Assembly: GCA_963851215.1 (NCBI GenBank)
Contig: CAWKOG010000016.1
Location: 496,001-560,000 of the forward strand
Direction of reading: 5' to 3'
Length of the DNA stretch: 64,000 bases
Source of the DNA: DATKFM01 sp963851215
Lineage (GTDB): Bacteria > Pseudomonadota > Alphaproteobacteria > Dongiales > Dongiaceae
Shown: in pieces, positions 45,996 through 54,949 of the stretch
Layout of the letters: each line of letters opens with the position of its first letter
Position numbering within the stretch: the first letter of the stretch is position 1
Made by a program: the position numbers and the translations under genes
The notes under the pieces: generated by a model
The model's database searches: none
What the model was told of the DNA's origin: nothing
Seen by the model: only the letters and a program-made list of their open reading frames with translations

Positions 45996-47309
45996 ATGCT
46001 GCAGCGTGATTTGATGCGACGTGTGCTTCCGTTGTGCATTCTCGGGGCAATTCTGACCGGCGGCGCGGCAACAGCCGTTGCCATTACGTCGGTCGATCCC
46101 GAGACAATGAAGGCGGAGTTCCGCCGCCCGGACACCGTGCCGTTTCCAGAGGACAGCCCGTACGACGCCGCAATGGCCCGCCTGGGCGAACATTTGTTCA
46201 TGGATCCGATCCTCTCCGGCAACAATCAAAGCTCCTGCGCCACCTGCCACCAGCCGACCAATAACTGGCAAGATGGCGTTCCCACGGCCATGGGCCTCGA
46301 CGGCATGCCGCTCCCCCGGCGCACGCCGACGCTCTGGAACATGGCCTGGGGCAACCTTTACTTCTGGGACGGCCGGGCCAAGACCCTCGAAGAACAGGTG
46401 CTCGGGCCCATGCAGAACCCGCGCGAGATGGGCCAGCAGATGGAACAGCTGGTGAGCGAGCTGTCGGCGTCGACGGAGTATCAGCAGCTTTTTACCGAGG
46501 CATTTCCGGAGTCGCCGACGGTCGACGAAAAGACGATTTCCCGGGCCCTTGCGACCTATGTGCGTACCATCGTTTCCGCCGAGGCGCCGTTCGACCGGTG
46601 GATCGCCGGCGACAAGTCCGCCATCAGCGAGAGCGCCAAGCGGGGCTATACGGTATTCGCGGGCAAGGGTAACTGCGCGGCCTGTCACTCCGGGTGGAAT
46701 TTTACCGACAATTCCTTCCAGGATATCGGGCTGCCCGGCGATGATCGGGGCCGCGGCGCGGTCCTCAATATCGCGAAGCTGGATTTCGCCTTCAAGACGC
46801 CGACGCTGCGCAACGTCGCGGAGCGCGGGCCCTATATGCATGATGGCTCGGTGGCAACCCTCGAGGCCGTTGTCGATCACTACAACGGCCGGTTCGTGAA
46901 GCGGGCAACGCTGGCGCGCGATATGCGGGACATCGGCCTCACCGACGCCGAAAAAGCTGACCTTGTCGAATTCATGAAAGCGCTGACCAGCGACGGGCCG
47001 GCAATGCAGATCGGCGGCCTGCCGGATGCTGAAGTCACCGGCGCCACGGCGGGACTTCGCCGCATTTCCCAGCGCGGCCTGCAATTCGATCCCGAGCATG
47101 TGACATTGAATTCCGGCGAGCAGCTCGTCTTCGTGAACGACGACAACCGCTATCACAACGTCATCGTCAGCGGCGGCAGCATGAGCTTCAATTCCGGCAC
47201 GATGGAACCGGGCACCGAGGCCGCGCTGCAATTCACCGAAGCCGGGATCTTCGAGGCCACTTGCCTTATCCATCCGCAGATGAACCTGGAGATTGAAGTC
47301 CAGCAGTAA
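45996..47309 (+). CDS. Di-haem cytochrome c peroxidase/MauG-like protein with cupredoxin domain
   Basis: 437 residues exported by an N-terminal signal (about 1-30). Two c-haem motifs, CATCH (81-85) and CAACH (227-231), with LWNMAWGNLYFWDGRAKTLE and TPTLRNVAERGPYMHDGSVA, define the bacterial di-haem peroxidase/MauG family that reduces hydrogen peroxide or oxidises protein side chains. The last ~90 residues form a cupredoxin: a His in YHNVIVSG (about 386) and Cys-His-Met in CLIHPQM (423-429) make a type 1 copper site. The copper domain probably feeds or accepts electrons for the haem pair in the periplasm. It is divergent from the chemoreceptor. Confidence 0.85.
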   Translation: MLQRDLMRRVLPLCILGAILTGGAATAVAITSVDPETMKAEFRRPDTVPFPEDSPYDAAMARLGEHLFMDPILSGNNQSSCATCHQPTNNWQDGVPTAMGLDGMPLPRRTPTLWNMAWGNLYFWDGRAKTLEEQVLGPMQNPREMGQQMEQLVSELSASTEYQQLFTEAFPESPTVDEKTISRALATYVRTIVSAEAPFDRWIAGDKSAISESAKRGYTVFAGKGNCAACHSGWNFTDNSFQDIGLPGDDRGRGAVLNIAKLDFAFKTPTLRNVAERGPYMHDGSVATLEAVVDHYNGRFVKRATLARDMRDIGLTDAEKADLVEFMKALTSDGPAMQIGGLPDAEVTGATAGLRRISQRGLQFDPEHVTLNSGEQLVFVNDDNRYHNVIVSGGSMSFNSGTMEPGTEAALQFTEAGIFEATCLIHPQMNLEIEVQQ

Positions 47310-47440
47310 GGCACTGCGGCGGCGGCGAGTTAACAGCCTCTTAAGCATTCCTCATTACCTATTGCAGGGTGGCTGCGATCGCGGCCGCTGTGGGGATTCG
47401 CTCGAAAAAGATCATCGCTCGCAACCAGGGCCAACCGCCG

Positions 47441-48818
47441 ATGTGGCGCAAGCTTTTTGCCAGAGATACCGCTGAGCCCGTCGCGACGGGCGCCAGGCCG
47501 GCGCCGCAGATCGTGAGCGCGCCAGCCGCGGCGAAACCCGCGCCTGAGGCGACTGCCATCGACAAGACCAGGATCCTGCAGATGGCCGCGCGGATCAGCA
47601 AGGTCGGCCATTGGGTCTGGGATCCCGCTGACGGCCGGATGCTGGAGATCGGCGAGGAGCTGGCCAAGGCCCACGAAACCACCGTCGAGCACTACATGGC
47701 GGAGATCTGCAAACACGATCAGATCCTCCAGACCATCCATCCGAACGACCGCGCGCGCTATGACCGCACGATCACGGAGAACACCGCGGCCAACCGCGGC
47801 TGGGACCTGAGCTTCCGCATGGTGACCCAGCGCGGCAACCTGCGTTATGCGCGGGAAATCGCCGAGCCGGTGCGCGATCATACCGGGAAGGTGGTGCAAT
47901 ACATCGGCACGCCTGCAAGACGTGACCGACATCAAGAGCACGGAAGACGAATTGCAGCATGCCAACGCCCAGCTCCGGGATGCGTCGGAGCAGCTCGGCC
48001 GCGTCGTCGATCAGGCCACCGAGAGCATCGCCGCCATCAAGGCGAGCACCGCCAAGCTGAGCAGCGGCGCCACCGACCTGTCCGCCCGCACCGAAGAGCA
48101 GGTGGCGAGCCTGGAAGAGATGGCCGCGGCCATCCGGCAGCTTCGGTGACGGTGAAGCTGAATGCCGGCAACGCGCAGCAGGCCAACCAGCTGGCGCTCG
48201 ACGCCCGTTCCGCCGCCGACGGCAGCGGCCAGGTGGCGGCAGAGGCCGTCGAAGCCATGGGTCATATCGAGTCGTCGTCGGGGCGCATCGCCGAGATCGT
48301 GGTGCTGATCGAGGAGATCGCCTTCCAGACCAACCTGCTGGCGCTCAACGCCGCGGTCGAAGCCGCGCGCGCCGGCGATGCGGGCCGCGGCTTTGCCGTG
48401 GTGGCCGCCGAAGTGCGGGCCCTGGCGCAGCGCAGCGCGCCAAGCGCTGAAGGAGATCAAGTCCCATATCGCTGAAAGCTCCAATCAGGTGCGCAAGGGC
48501 GTCGACCTCGTCAACAAGACCGGCACGACGCTGTCGGATATCGGCAATGCGGTGAAGCGCGTCGCCGACATCGTCTCGGAAATCGCCTCGGCCAGCCGCG
48601 AGCAATCCATGGGCGTGCAGCAGGTCGACGACACGGTGACCCAGATGGAAACGGTCACCCAGAAGAACGCCACCCTGGTGGAGCAGGTCAGCGCCGCGCT
48701 CGGCACCGTCGACCACCAGATGCAGGACCTTTTCGGCGCCATCGAAACGGCGGCCGAAGGCGTGAAGCGGCAAGCGACTTCAACGCCTGCCCCAAAACGG
48801 CACGTGGCCGGGCGTTAA
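47441..48818 (+). CDS. Soluble PAS-containing chemoreceptor (three frame breaks)
   Basis: The start is ATG 47441 (MWRKLFARD); a GTG at 47369 is possible. There is no membrane helix. A PAS-like domain (about residues 35-165, GHWVWDPADGRMLEIGEEL, RMVTQRGNLRYAREI) leads into the signalling hairpin (EEIAFQTNLLALNAAVEAAR, VQQVDDTVTQMETVTQKNAT). Frames switch at about 47911 (extra G), 48143 (one base missing) and 48438 (extra base). The sister gene at 43882 supports the restored order. Total restored length is about 459 residues. It is likely a cytoplasmic receptor for redox or energy state. Confidence 0.75.
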
Positions 48819-49645
48819 CTCGGCATCGGCGGGACCAGGAGCTGCGGGTCCAGGGGGATCGTGCCGAGATAGATTCCCCAGTGGAGATGCGGGCCGGTGA
48901 CGCGGCCGGTGCCGCCCAATAGGCCGAACACATCGCCCTTCGCCAGCTTGTCGCCTTCCTTCACTTCGATCTTGCTCTGATGGGCAAAGATCGAGGTCAG
49001 GCCGTAGCCGTGGTCCAGCATCACCGTGCCGCCGGTGAAGAACAGGTCTGAATCCGCCAGGGACACCACGCCGCCGGCCGGCGCCTTCAGCGGCGTGCCT
49101 GTCGAAGCCGCCACGTCCACGCCAAAATGCGGCTGGCGCGGCTGGCCGTTCAGCACCCGCTGGCTGCCATAGACGCCGCTGATCGGGCCCGTGACCGGCC
49201 AGTCGAAGCCTTCATCGAAGAAGGCTGCCGGCGTCTGCCGCTGCTTGGCGACGGCGATGCGCTCGCGCTCGGTCTTGATGCGCGCCAGTTCCGCTTCCGA
49301 GGGTTCGACCTGGTTCTGCGGCAGGTTGTTGATTCGCTGGATCTCGTACTGACGTTGCGCGATCGCGAGCTCGCGGGCTTCGACCACGCCGCCGGCCATC
49401 GTCACTTTCAGCAGCGCTTTCGCCGCCGCATCGCGGCCGAAGCCGAGCAGGAACCGGCCATCGCCATAGACTTTGATATCGGTCCCATCGAGCGCCGCCT
49501 TGCTACCCGCATCGGCTTGGCCCACCAGCAAACCGCCCTGGATGAAGTCGCCGTCGAGCGGCATCGCGGCGCGGCCCCGACGCGGGGCCAGAGCGGCAGG
49601 CAGCATCGCCATCAATCCCAGCAATGTGCGGCGCGCCAGCGTCAT
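48815..49645 (-). CDS. M23-family metalloendopeptidase
   Basis: 276 residues with an N-terminal signal (about 1-28, twin-Arg-like RR at 5-6). A central helical segment rich in Arg, Glu and Gln (about 95-145) precedes the M23 lysostaphin-like domain. Zinc ligands are visible in HFGVDVA (about 170) and HLHWG (about 258). Members cleave peptidoglycan cross-links or act as activators in division or elongation. The start overlaps the stop of the ExoVII gene by 4 bp, so both are made from one transcript, although the functions are unrelated. Confidence 0.85.
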   Translation of the reverse strand: MTLARRTLLGLMAMLPAALAPRRGRAAMPLDGDFIQGGLLVGQADAGSKAALDGTDIKVYGDGRFLLGFGRDAAAKALLKVTMAGGVVEARELAIAQRQYEIQRINNLPQNQVEPSEAELARIKTERERIAVAKQRQTPAAFFDEGFDWPVTGPISGVYGSQRVLNGQPRQPHFGVDVAASTGTPLKAPAGGVVSLADSDLFFTGGTVMLDHGYGLTSIFAHQSKIEVKEGDKLAKGDVFGLLGGTGRVTGPHLHWGIYLGTIPLDPQLLVPPMPS

Positions 49646-51163
49646 AGCAGCGAGCCCTGCTTGTCGTCGGGCTTGCGCTTCGGCGCGGGCGAGGATGAGG
49701 GCGGCGTTGAGGCAGGTGGCGGCTTGTCGGCGCCGCCGGTCGCGGTCACCGGTACCTGGCCGTCGGCGAATTGCAGGCGCAAGGCCGCGCCCGCTGTCAC
49801 TGACTTGGCCGGAGAAACGGCATGGCCGGCGGCGTCGCGCACCAACACGAAGCCGCGCGCCAGCACCCGTTCATAGGAGTAGCTGTCCAACAGGCCCGCC
49901 AGGGACTCGAGCCGCAGGCGTCCACGCTGCATCAAGTTCTCCAGCACTTCCGGCCGCAGCAGCGCCACTGCGCCGGCGAAACGCTGGTGCTTCACCGCCA
50001 ATACCCGTTGCGTATCCTGGCGCAAGGTCGACGCAGCTTCCGCGAGCTGCAGGTGCTTCTGATGAATGAGCTGTTGCGGCGTCACCAGGCGGGCGCTGGC
50101 GCGCGACACCAGCTCGGCTCGCGCCGAGAAGAATCCTCTGACGCTCTGCGCCCAGCCGCTCGGTCCAGCCATCGAGGCGCTGGGCCATGTCCTCCAGCAG
50201 CCGCGCCGGATGGATCAGGCCGCGCGCCAGCCCCTCCAGCCGCATCTTTTGCTCGGCGATCAGCCGCTGCGCCGCGCGCGCCAGCCGCAAGCCGTTCTCG
50301 CCGATCTCGCCCAGCAATTCGCTGCGCACGGGCACCGCCATCTCCGCCGCCGCCGTGGGGGTCGGCGCCCGGCGGTCGCTGGCGAAGTCGATCAGGGTGG
50401 TGTCGGTCTCATGGCCGACGGCGGAGATCAGGGGGATCCCGCTGGCCACCACGGCGCGCACCACCGCCTCGTCGTTGAAGGGCATCAGGTCTTCCAGGCT
50501 GCCGCCGCCGCGGGCGACGATGATCAGGTCCGGCCGCGGCACCGGGCCGCCGGGCTGCAGCCGGTTGAAGCCGGCGATGGCCGCCACCACCTGGGCCGCC
50601 GCGTTGTCGCCCTGGACCGCCACCGGCCAGAGCAGCACATGGCGCGGGAAGCGATCCGCCAGCCGGTGCAGGATGTCGCGGATGACCGCGCCGGTGGGCG
50701 AGGTGATGACGCCGATCACCTCGGGCAGGTAGGGCAGCGGCCGCTTGCGCGCTTCGTCGAACAGGCCTTCGGCGGCCAGGCGCTTGCGCCGCTCCTCCAG
50801 CATCTTCAGCAGCGCGCCTTCGCCGGCCAGCTCGGCCTGGTCGATGACGATCTGGTACTTGGAGCTGCCGGGGTAGCTGCTGACCCGGCCGGTCACCACC
50901 AACTCCATGCCATGCTCCAGCCGGAACCGCAGGCGCCCGACGGTGCCGCGCCAGCAGACGGCGTCGATGACCGCGCCCTCGTCCTTCAGGCTGAAATAGA
51001 GATGGCCGGAGCTGTGGTAGTTCGGCTTCGACACCTCGCCCCGCACGCGGATGCGCTCGAAGTTGCCTTCGAGGGTGCGCTTCACCGCCTGGCTGATCTC
51101 GCTGACGGTGAATTCCGGCATGTTGCTGCCGGGGATGGGGGCGGCAATGATCGAATCGCTCAT
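49642..51163 (-). CDS. xseA: Exodeoxyribonuclease VII large subunit (frameshifted)
   Basis: It begins ATG 51163. An OB-fold domain (about residues 15-110: FTVSEISQAVKRTLEGNFER, YFSLKDEGAVIDAVCW) leads to the nuclease domain (GVITSPTGAVIRDILHRLAD, VARGGGSLEDLMPFNDEAVV, SAVGHETDTTLIDFASDRRA) and a long helical region. Between 50110 and 50140 the frame shifts; one base less reads on as SARAELVSRASARLVTPQQL to the stop at 49642 (about 506 residues, span 3n+1). The C-terminal SYERVLARGFVLVRD barrel is intact. The small subunit XseB is not in the window. The break is likely an error, given the gene's housekeeping role. Confidence 0.9.
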
Positions 51164-51216
51164 AGGGCTATCCTACCCCACCGACGGCCGGCCGGCAGCA
51201 GTCCCGCGGGACGCTC

Positions 51217-51302
51217 GTCCAGCGGCGAAGTCGGAATCCGAGCGATGGACCCCATGTCCAGCGGGGAATCGCTGGAAAACAAGCCTCCGCTTCGTCCAGC
51301 GG
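51217..51302. repeat. Three GTCCAGCGG iterons
   Basis: GTCCAGCGG occurs at 51217-51225, 51256-51264 and 51294-51302, spaced 39 and 38 bases, within the 283-bp gap ahead of the small membrane gene at 51447. This may be a set of protein binding sites or chance in GC-rich DNA. Confidence 0.35.
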
Positions 51303-51356
51303 GATGGTGACCACAGGAAAACGGCGGGCGCCGTTACCACGAAATTGCCCCCCGAA

Positions 51357-51385
51357 TTATGTATAATACGTAGTATTGTACGTAA
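51357..51385 (+). promoter_or_regulatory. Candidate promoter -10 with palindrome
   Basis: An AT-rich patch in GC-rich DNA carries a perfect TATAAT (51362-51367) and the small inverted repeat AATAC-GTA-GTATT (51365-51377). No good -35 is visible at 17 bases. It precedes the gene at 51447. Confidence 0.35.
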
Positions 51386-51446
51386 ATAAGATGCCATGAC
51401 GATATGCCTATGAACCGCAAGCAGAGTCGGGAAGGAGACAGCCCTC

Positions 51447-51659
51447 ATGCCCAAGGAATTGATCAGCGTCGGTGTCGGCATTATGGCCGCTATTATACCA
51501 CTTTTGCTGCCTGATCTGTCCAGATTCTTCGCTTACGGCCTGTTTTCCGTGGCCACCATCCTGGTGCTCCTCGGCGCCTATGGCTACCTGCGGTCAAATC
51601 GAAATCCATACGCAAAAACTGGAAACATCACCATATTCAACGTCACACTGCGGAAATAG
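51447..51659 (+). CDS. Small membrane protein, unknown function
   Basis: 70 residues with two hydrophobic helices (about 6-23 and 29-46; IISVGVGIMAAIIP-type and YGLFSVATILVLLGAYGYL). A basic polar tail follows (RSNRNPYAKTGNITIFNVTL). GGAAGGAG about 10-17 bases upstream supports the ATG. It stands alone before purD, and no family is recognised. Confidence 0.55.
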   Translation: MPKELISVGVGIMAAIIPLLLPDLSRFFAYGLFSVATILVLLGAYGYLRSNRNPYAKTGNITIFNVTLRK

Positions 51660-51797
51660 GCTTGGGCGGGCCGGTTCGCGAGGCGAGCTGGCCTGTCCCA
51701 TACTTTGCGATGGCGCCTGTAAGGCCCACCACCCTCGCCTTGCCCCGCCGCCGCGGTCTGCTAAACACAGCGCGAAGACCCTGGGAGATTTCCATCC

Positions 51798-53072
51798 ATG
51801 CGTATTCTGGTGGTGGGCGGCGGCGGGCGCGAGCATGCGCTGTGCTGGGCGATCGCGGGCTCGCCGCTCTGCGACAAGCTGTACTGCGCGCCGGGCAATG
51901 CCGGCATCGCCGGCGAGGCGGAGTGCGTGTCCATCGCCGCCGAGAACATCCCCGCCATCGTGGAGTTCGCCCGGCGCGAGCGGATCGATTTCGTGGTCGT
52001 CGGGCCGGAGACGCCGCTGGTGCTGGGGCTGGTGGACCGGCTGACCGAGGCCGGCATCAAGTCGTTCGGCCCCACGGCGGCGGCGGCGGCGCTGGAGGGT
52101 TCCAAGTCCTTCATGAAGGATCTCTGCGCCAAATACGGCATTCCCACCGCCGCTTATGGCCGCTTCACCGAGGCCAAGGCGGCGAAGGATTTCATCCGCC
52201 GGAAGGGCGCGCCCATTGTCGTGAAGGCCGATGGCCTGGCCGCGGGCAAGGGCGTGATCATCGCCGAGACGGTGGCCGAAGCCGAGGCCGCCGTGGACTC
52301 AATGCTGACCGGCGGCCAATTCGGCGAGGCCGGCGAGGAAGTGGTGATCGAGGAGTTTCTCGAGGGCGAGGAGGCCAGTTTCTTCGTCCTCGTCGATGGC
52401 GAGACCGCCCTGCCCCTGGCCTCGGCCCAGGACCACAAGCGCGCCTTCGACGGCGACAAGGGGCCGAACACCGGCGGCATGGGCGCCTATTCGCCGGCGC
52501 CTGTCGTCACCGACAAGGTGGTCGCCGACGTGATGCGCATGATCATCGAGCCGACGGTGGCGGCGATGAAAGCCGAGGGCCGGCCGTTCAAGGGCGTGCT
52601 CTATGCCGGGCTCATGCTGACATCAGAGGGACCGAAGCTGCTGGAATACAATGTCCGCTTCGGCGATCCCGAATGCCAGGTGCTGTGCGCCCGGCTGATG
52701 TCCGACCTGCTGCCGGCGCTGATCGCCAGCCATGACGGCGTCCTCAAGAATTTCCATCTGCGCTGGCAGGATAGGGCGGCGCTGACGGTGGTCATGGCCG
52801 CCAAGGGCTATCCCGACAGCTATCAGCGGGGCTCCGTCCTCCGCGGCCTCGAACGGGCGGCGGCGCTGCCCGATGTCATGCTGTTCCATGCCGGCACCAA
52901 GCCCGGGCCGAACGCCGCCGTGCTGGCCAACGGCGGCCGCGTCCTCGCGGTTACCGCCACCGGCGCCACCATCGCCGAGGCCCAGGCGCGCGCTTATGAA
53001 GCGGTGGATCTGATCGACTGGCCCCAGGGCTTCTGCCGCCGCGACATCGGCTGGCGGGCGGTCAAGACCTGA
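51798..53072 (+). CDS. purD: Phosphoribosylamine-glycine ligase
   Basis: 424 residues, the standard length. It joins 5-phosphoribosylamine and glycine with ATP in the second step of purine synthesis. The PurD N-domain GGGGREHALCWAIAGSPLCD starts at residue 7. The ATP-grasp domain shows SKSFMKDLCAKYGIPTA, PIVVKADGLAAGKGVIIAE and GPNTGGMGAYSPAPVV, and LLEYNVRFGDPECQVL carries metal-binding residues. It is a single-gene unit, and its stop is 3 bp from the convergent paralogue cluster. Confidence 0.95.
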   Translation: MRILVVGGGGREHALCWAIAGSPLCDKLYCAPGNAGIAGEAECVSIAAENIPAIVEFARRERIDFVVVGPETPLVLGLVDRLTEAGIKSFGPTAAAAALEGSKSFMKDLCAKYGIPTAAYGRFTEAKAAKDFIRRKGAPIVVKADGLAAGKGVIIAETVAEAEAAVDSMLTGGQFGEAGEEVVIEEFLEGEEASFFVLVDGETALPLASAQDHKRAFDGDKGPNTGGMGAYSPAPVVTDKVVADVMRMIIEPTVAAMKAEGRPFKGVLYAGLMLTSEGPKLLEYNVRFGDPECQVLCARLMSDLLPALIASHDGVLKNFHLRWQDRAALTVVMAAKGYPDSYQRGSVLRGLERAAALPDVMLFHAGTKPGPNAAVLANGGRVLAVTATGATIAEAQARAYEAVDLIDWPQGFCRRDIGWRAVKT

Positions 53073-53075
53073 CCG

Positions 53076-53630
53076 CTATTCGAAATCGAATTCGATGGCG
53101 TCGATGATCTCGTTGATGCGCGCGTCCGGTATCGGCGCCGCGCCGTAGGAGTCATCGCAATAGATGCCGGCGATCAGATGCTGCGCGATCAGGCCGCGGC
53201 CCATATACGGCGATGAGTGGCGGGTGATGGCCACGCAGGACAGCACGCCAGCATTGTCATCCAGCAGATCGCCGCGAAAGGTGGCGTAGTCGAATCGCCG
53301 GTCCGCGTCCTGTTCATCGCCCCAGTCCGACGTGCCATCGAAGGATGCGGAATCCGCGAAGTAAGCCTTCACCGGCTGATACCAGTACGAGCCCTGGAGA
53401 TGGGCTTCCAGATACAGCTTGAAACGATCGCCGCGGGCAACGATGTAGTGCGCCGCCCAGACGCCGTCGCATTCCACGATCTTGGCCTGAAAGCTTTCGG
53501 CCATCCGGAATGGCACGTCGACGCAACTCCCGGCACGGGCGGAAGAATTGAAACCGGCGGCCGCCAGGATCGCCGCCAGCATCAGGCAGGCCCGACGCCA
53601 GCCCGCCGCAGTTCCGGGCATTGCCGTCAA
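53076..53630 (-). CDS. Secreted protein, member 1 of a tandem paralogue trio
   Basis: 184 residues with a signal peptide (about 1-33, ending SARAG). The mature part has four Cys (SCVDVP, VECDGVW, LSCVAITR, IYCDDSY) and the family tail HLIAGIYCDDSYGAAPIPDA, matching the tail VGGLYCELVPSDEPVTAA of the next two genes. It is the most divergent member. Its start overlaps the stop of the upstream paralogue by 4 bp, showing a single operon. Periplasmic or outer-membrane location is likely; function is unknown. Confidence 0.65.
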   Translation of the reverse strand: MTAMPGTAAGWRRACLMLAAILAAAGFNSSARAGSCVDVPFRMAESFQAKIVECDGVWAAHYIVARGDRFKLYLEAHLQGSYWYQPVKAYFADSASFDGTSDWGDEQDADRRFDYATFRGDLLDDNAGVLSCVAITRHSSPYMGRGLIAQHLIAGIYCDDSYGAAPIPDARINEIIDAIEFDFE

Positions 53631-54241
53631 AACATGTCTCCCCTGATCTTGCCGGTCATCTGGTCGATGCGCGCTGCCGTGACCGGCTCATCGCTGGGAA
53701 CCAGTTCGCAGTAGAGGCCGCCGACCATATGGCGGAAACCCGTGGTATGCGCGACATGGCCGGTGTAGCGGGAGAATGCGAAGCAGGGCACTTTCTCCGA
53801 CAGCGATTTCAGCTTGCCGAAGAAGGTCCTGACGGTGAAGCCGTTGCTGTCCGAACTCAGGGCCGACCAGCTATCCTCGATATCGAGATCGAGGCCATCG
53901 CCGAACAACTGCTTCGGGTCGGTGCGGGTCAAATATGTGCGCGTGCCCGCCCGGTCATGATAGACCACGATGAACGACAAGGCGTCCTGCGCCTCGATCG
54001 AGGCCATGCCGACATTGCCGGACCCGCCGCCTTGGGTGGTCTGCCCCTCTTCGCATTCGATGCTGCGGAAATCGGCGGCCGGCTCCAGCGCGATGTCGAG
54101 GCCGTCGCAATCGGTGTCGCGCATGACCGCGCCGGCAGGGCCGCTGCCGAGCAGGAAGCCGGCCACCAACAAAGCCGCGGCGCAACCGGCCGCGATAGGG
54201 ACGGCCGGGCGGGCGAATGCATGGCGAAGGCGGATTGTCAT
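53627..54241 (-). CDS. Secreted or anchored protein, member 2 of the paralogue trio
   Basis: 204 residues. An N-terminal helix (about 13-33) serves as signal or anchor. The mature domain begins with DTDCDGLDIALEPAADFRSI and includes ALSFIVVYHDRAGTRTYLTR, FFGKLKSLSEKVPCFAFSRY and VGGLYCELVPSDEPVTAARI. Conserved Cys pairs suggest disulfides. It lies 13 bp after its closest paralogue (54255), with which it shares long identical runs such as SLEPAADFRSIEC. No known family is recognised. Confidence 0.65.
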   Translation of the reverse strand: MTIRLRHAFARPAVPIAAGCAAALLVAGFLLGSGPAGAVMRDTDCDGLDIALEPAADFRSIECEEGQTTQGGGSGNVGMASIEAQDALSFIVVYHDRAGTRTYLTRTDPKQLFGDGLDLDIEDSWSALSSDSNGFTVRTFFGKLKSLSEKVPCFAFSRYTGHVAHTTGFRHMVGGLYCELVPSDEPVTAARIDQMTGKIRGDMF

Positions 54242-54254
54242 GTCTGGCGCTCCA

Positions 54255-54856
54255 TCAAAGCATGTCGCCCTTGATCTTGGCGGTCATCTGATCGATGCGG
54301 GTCCGCGTGACCGGCTCGTCGCTGGGAACCAGTTCGCAGTAAAGGCCGCCGACCATGTGCCGGTAGCCCGGGGTGTGGGCGACACGTTGGATGAATCGGG
54401 AAAAGGCAAAGCAGGGCACTTTCTCCGACTGCGACTCCAGATTGCCGAAGAAAGTGCGGACGGTGAACCGGTTGCTGACGAAGCTCGAGGTGGCCCAGCT
54501 TCCCTCGACATCGAGATCCAAAGCCCTGCTGAAAATCCCTCTGGGATCGGATAGCCGCAGATAGGTGTGACTCCCGGCTCGGTCGTGAAAGACGACGATG
54601 AATGACAGGGCGTCCTGGCCTTCGATCATTGCCGAGGACACGCCTGCCTTTTCCATGCCGCCACGATCCTCCCGGATTCGCACTCAATGGAGCGGAAATC
54701 GGCTGCCGGCTCCAGCGAGATGTCGAGATCGTCGCAGTCGGCGTCGCTCATATCAACAGCGGCGGCACTGCCGCTGCCGAGAATGCCCGATGTCAAAAGC
54801 GCTATGACCACGGCACGCCATCGAATGGCTGCTCCGGCGGCACGCGATTCGCGCAT
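54255..54856 (-). CDS. Secreted or anchored protein, member 3 of the paralogue trio (frameshifted)
   Basis: It starts at ATG 54856, where GGGAGG lies 6 bases upstream (a further ATG at 54874 is less well placed). It opens with a membrane or signal helix and then DADCDDLDISLEPAADFRSI. The frame breaks between 54660 and 54680 and continues as MEKAGVSSAMIEGQDALSFI to MTAKIKGDML. The close paralogue at 53627 shows the break clearly; a base is missing here, rather than extra as at most other sites. It is the first gene of the operon. Confidence 0.65.
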
Positions 54857-54949
54857 ACGTGGCCTCCCACACATTTCTTTGACTGTCTTCCCGTCTGACC
54901 ATATGACTGAACCAACAAAAGAAACGGCAATTCGGGCCCGGACGAATAC

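Noticed and set aside
51217..51302. CRISPR array
   Set aside because: Only three 9-base words; repeats of a CRISPR would be 23-40 bases with regular spacers.
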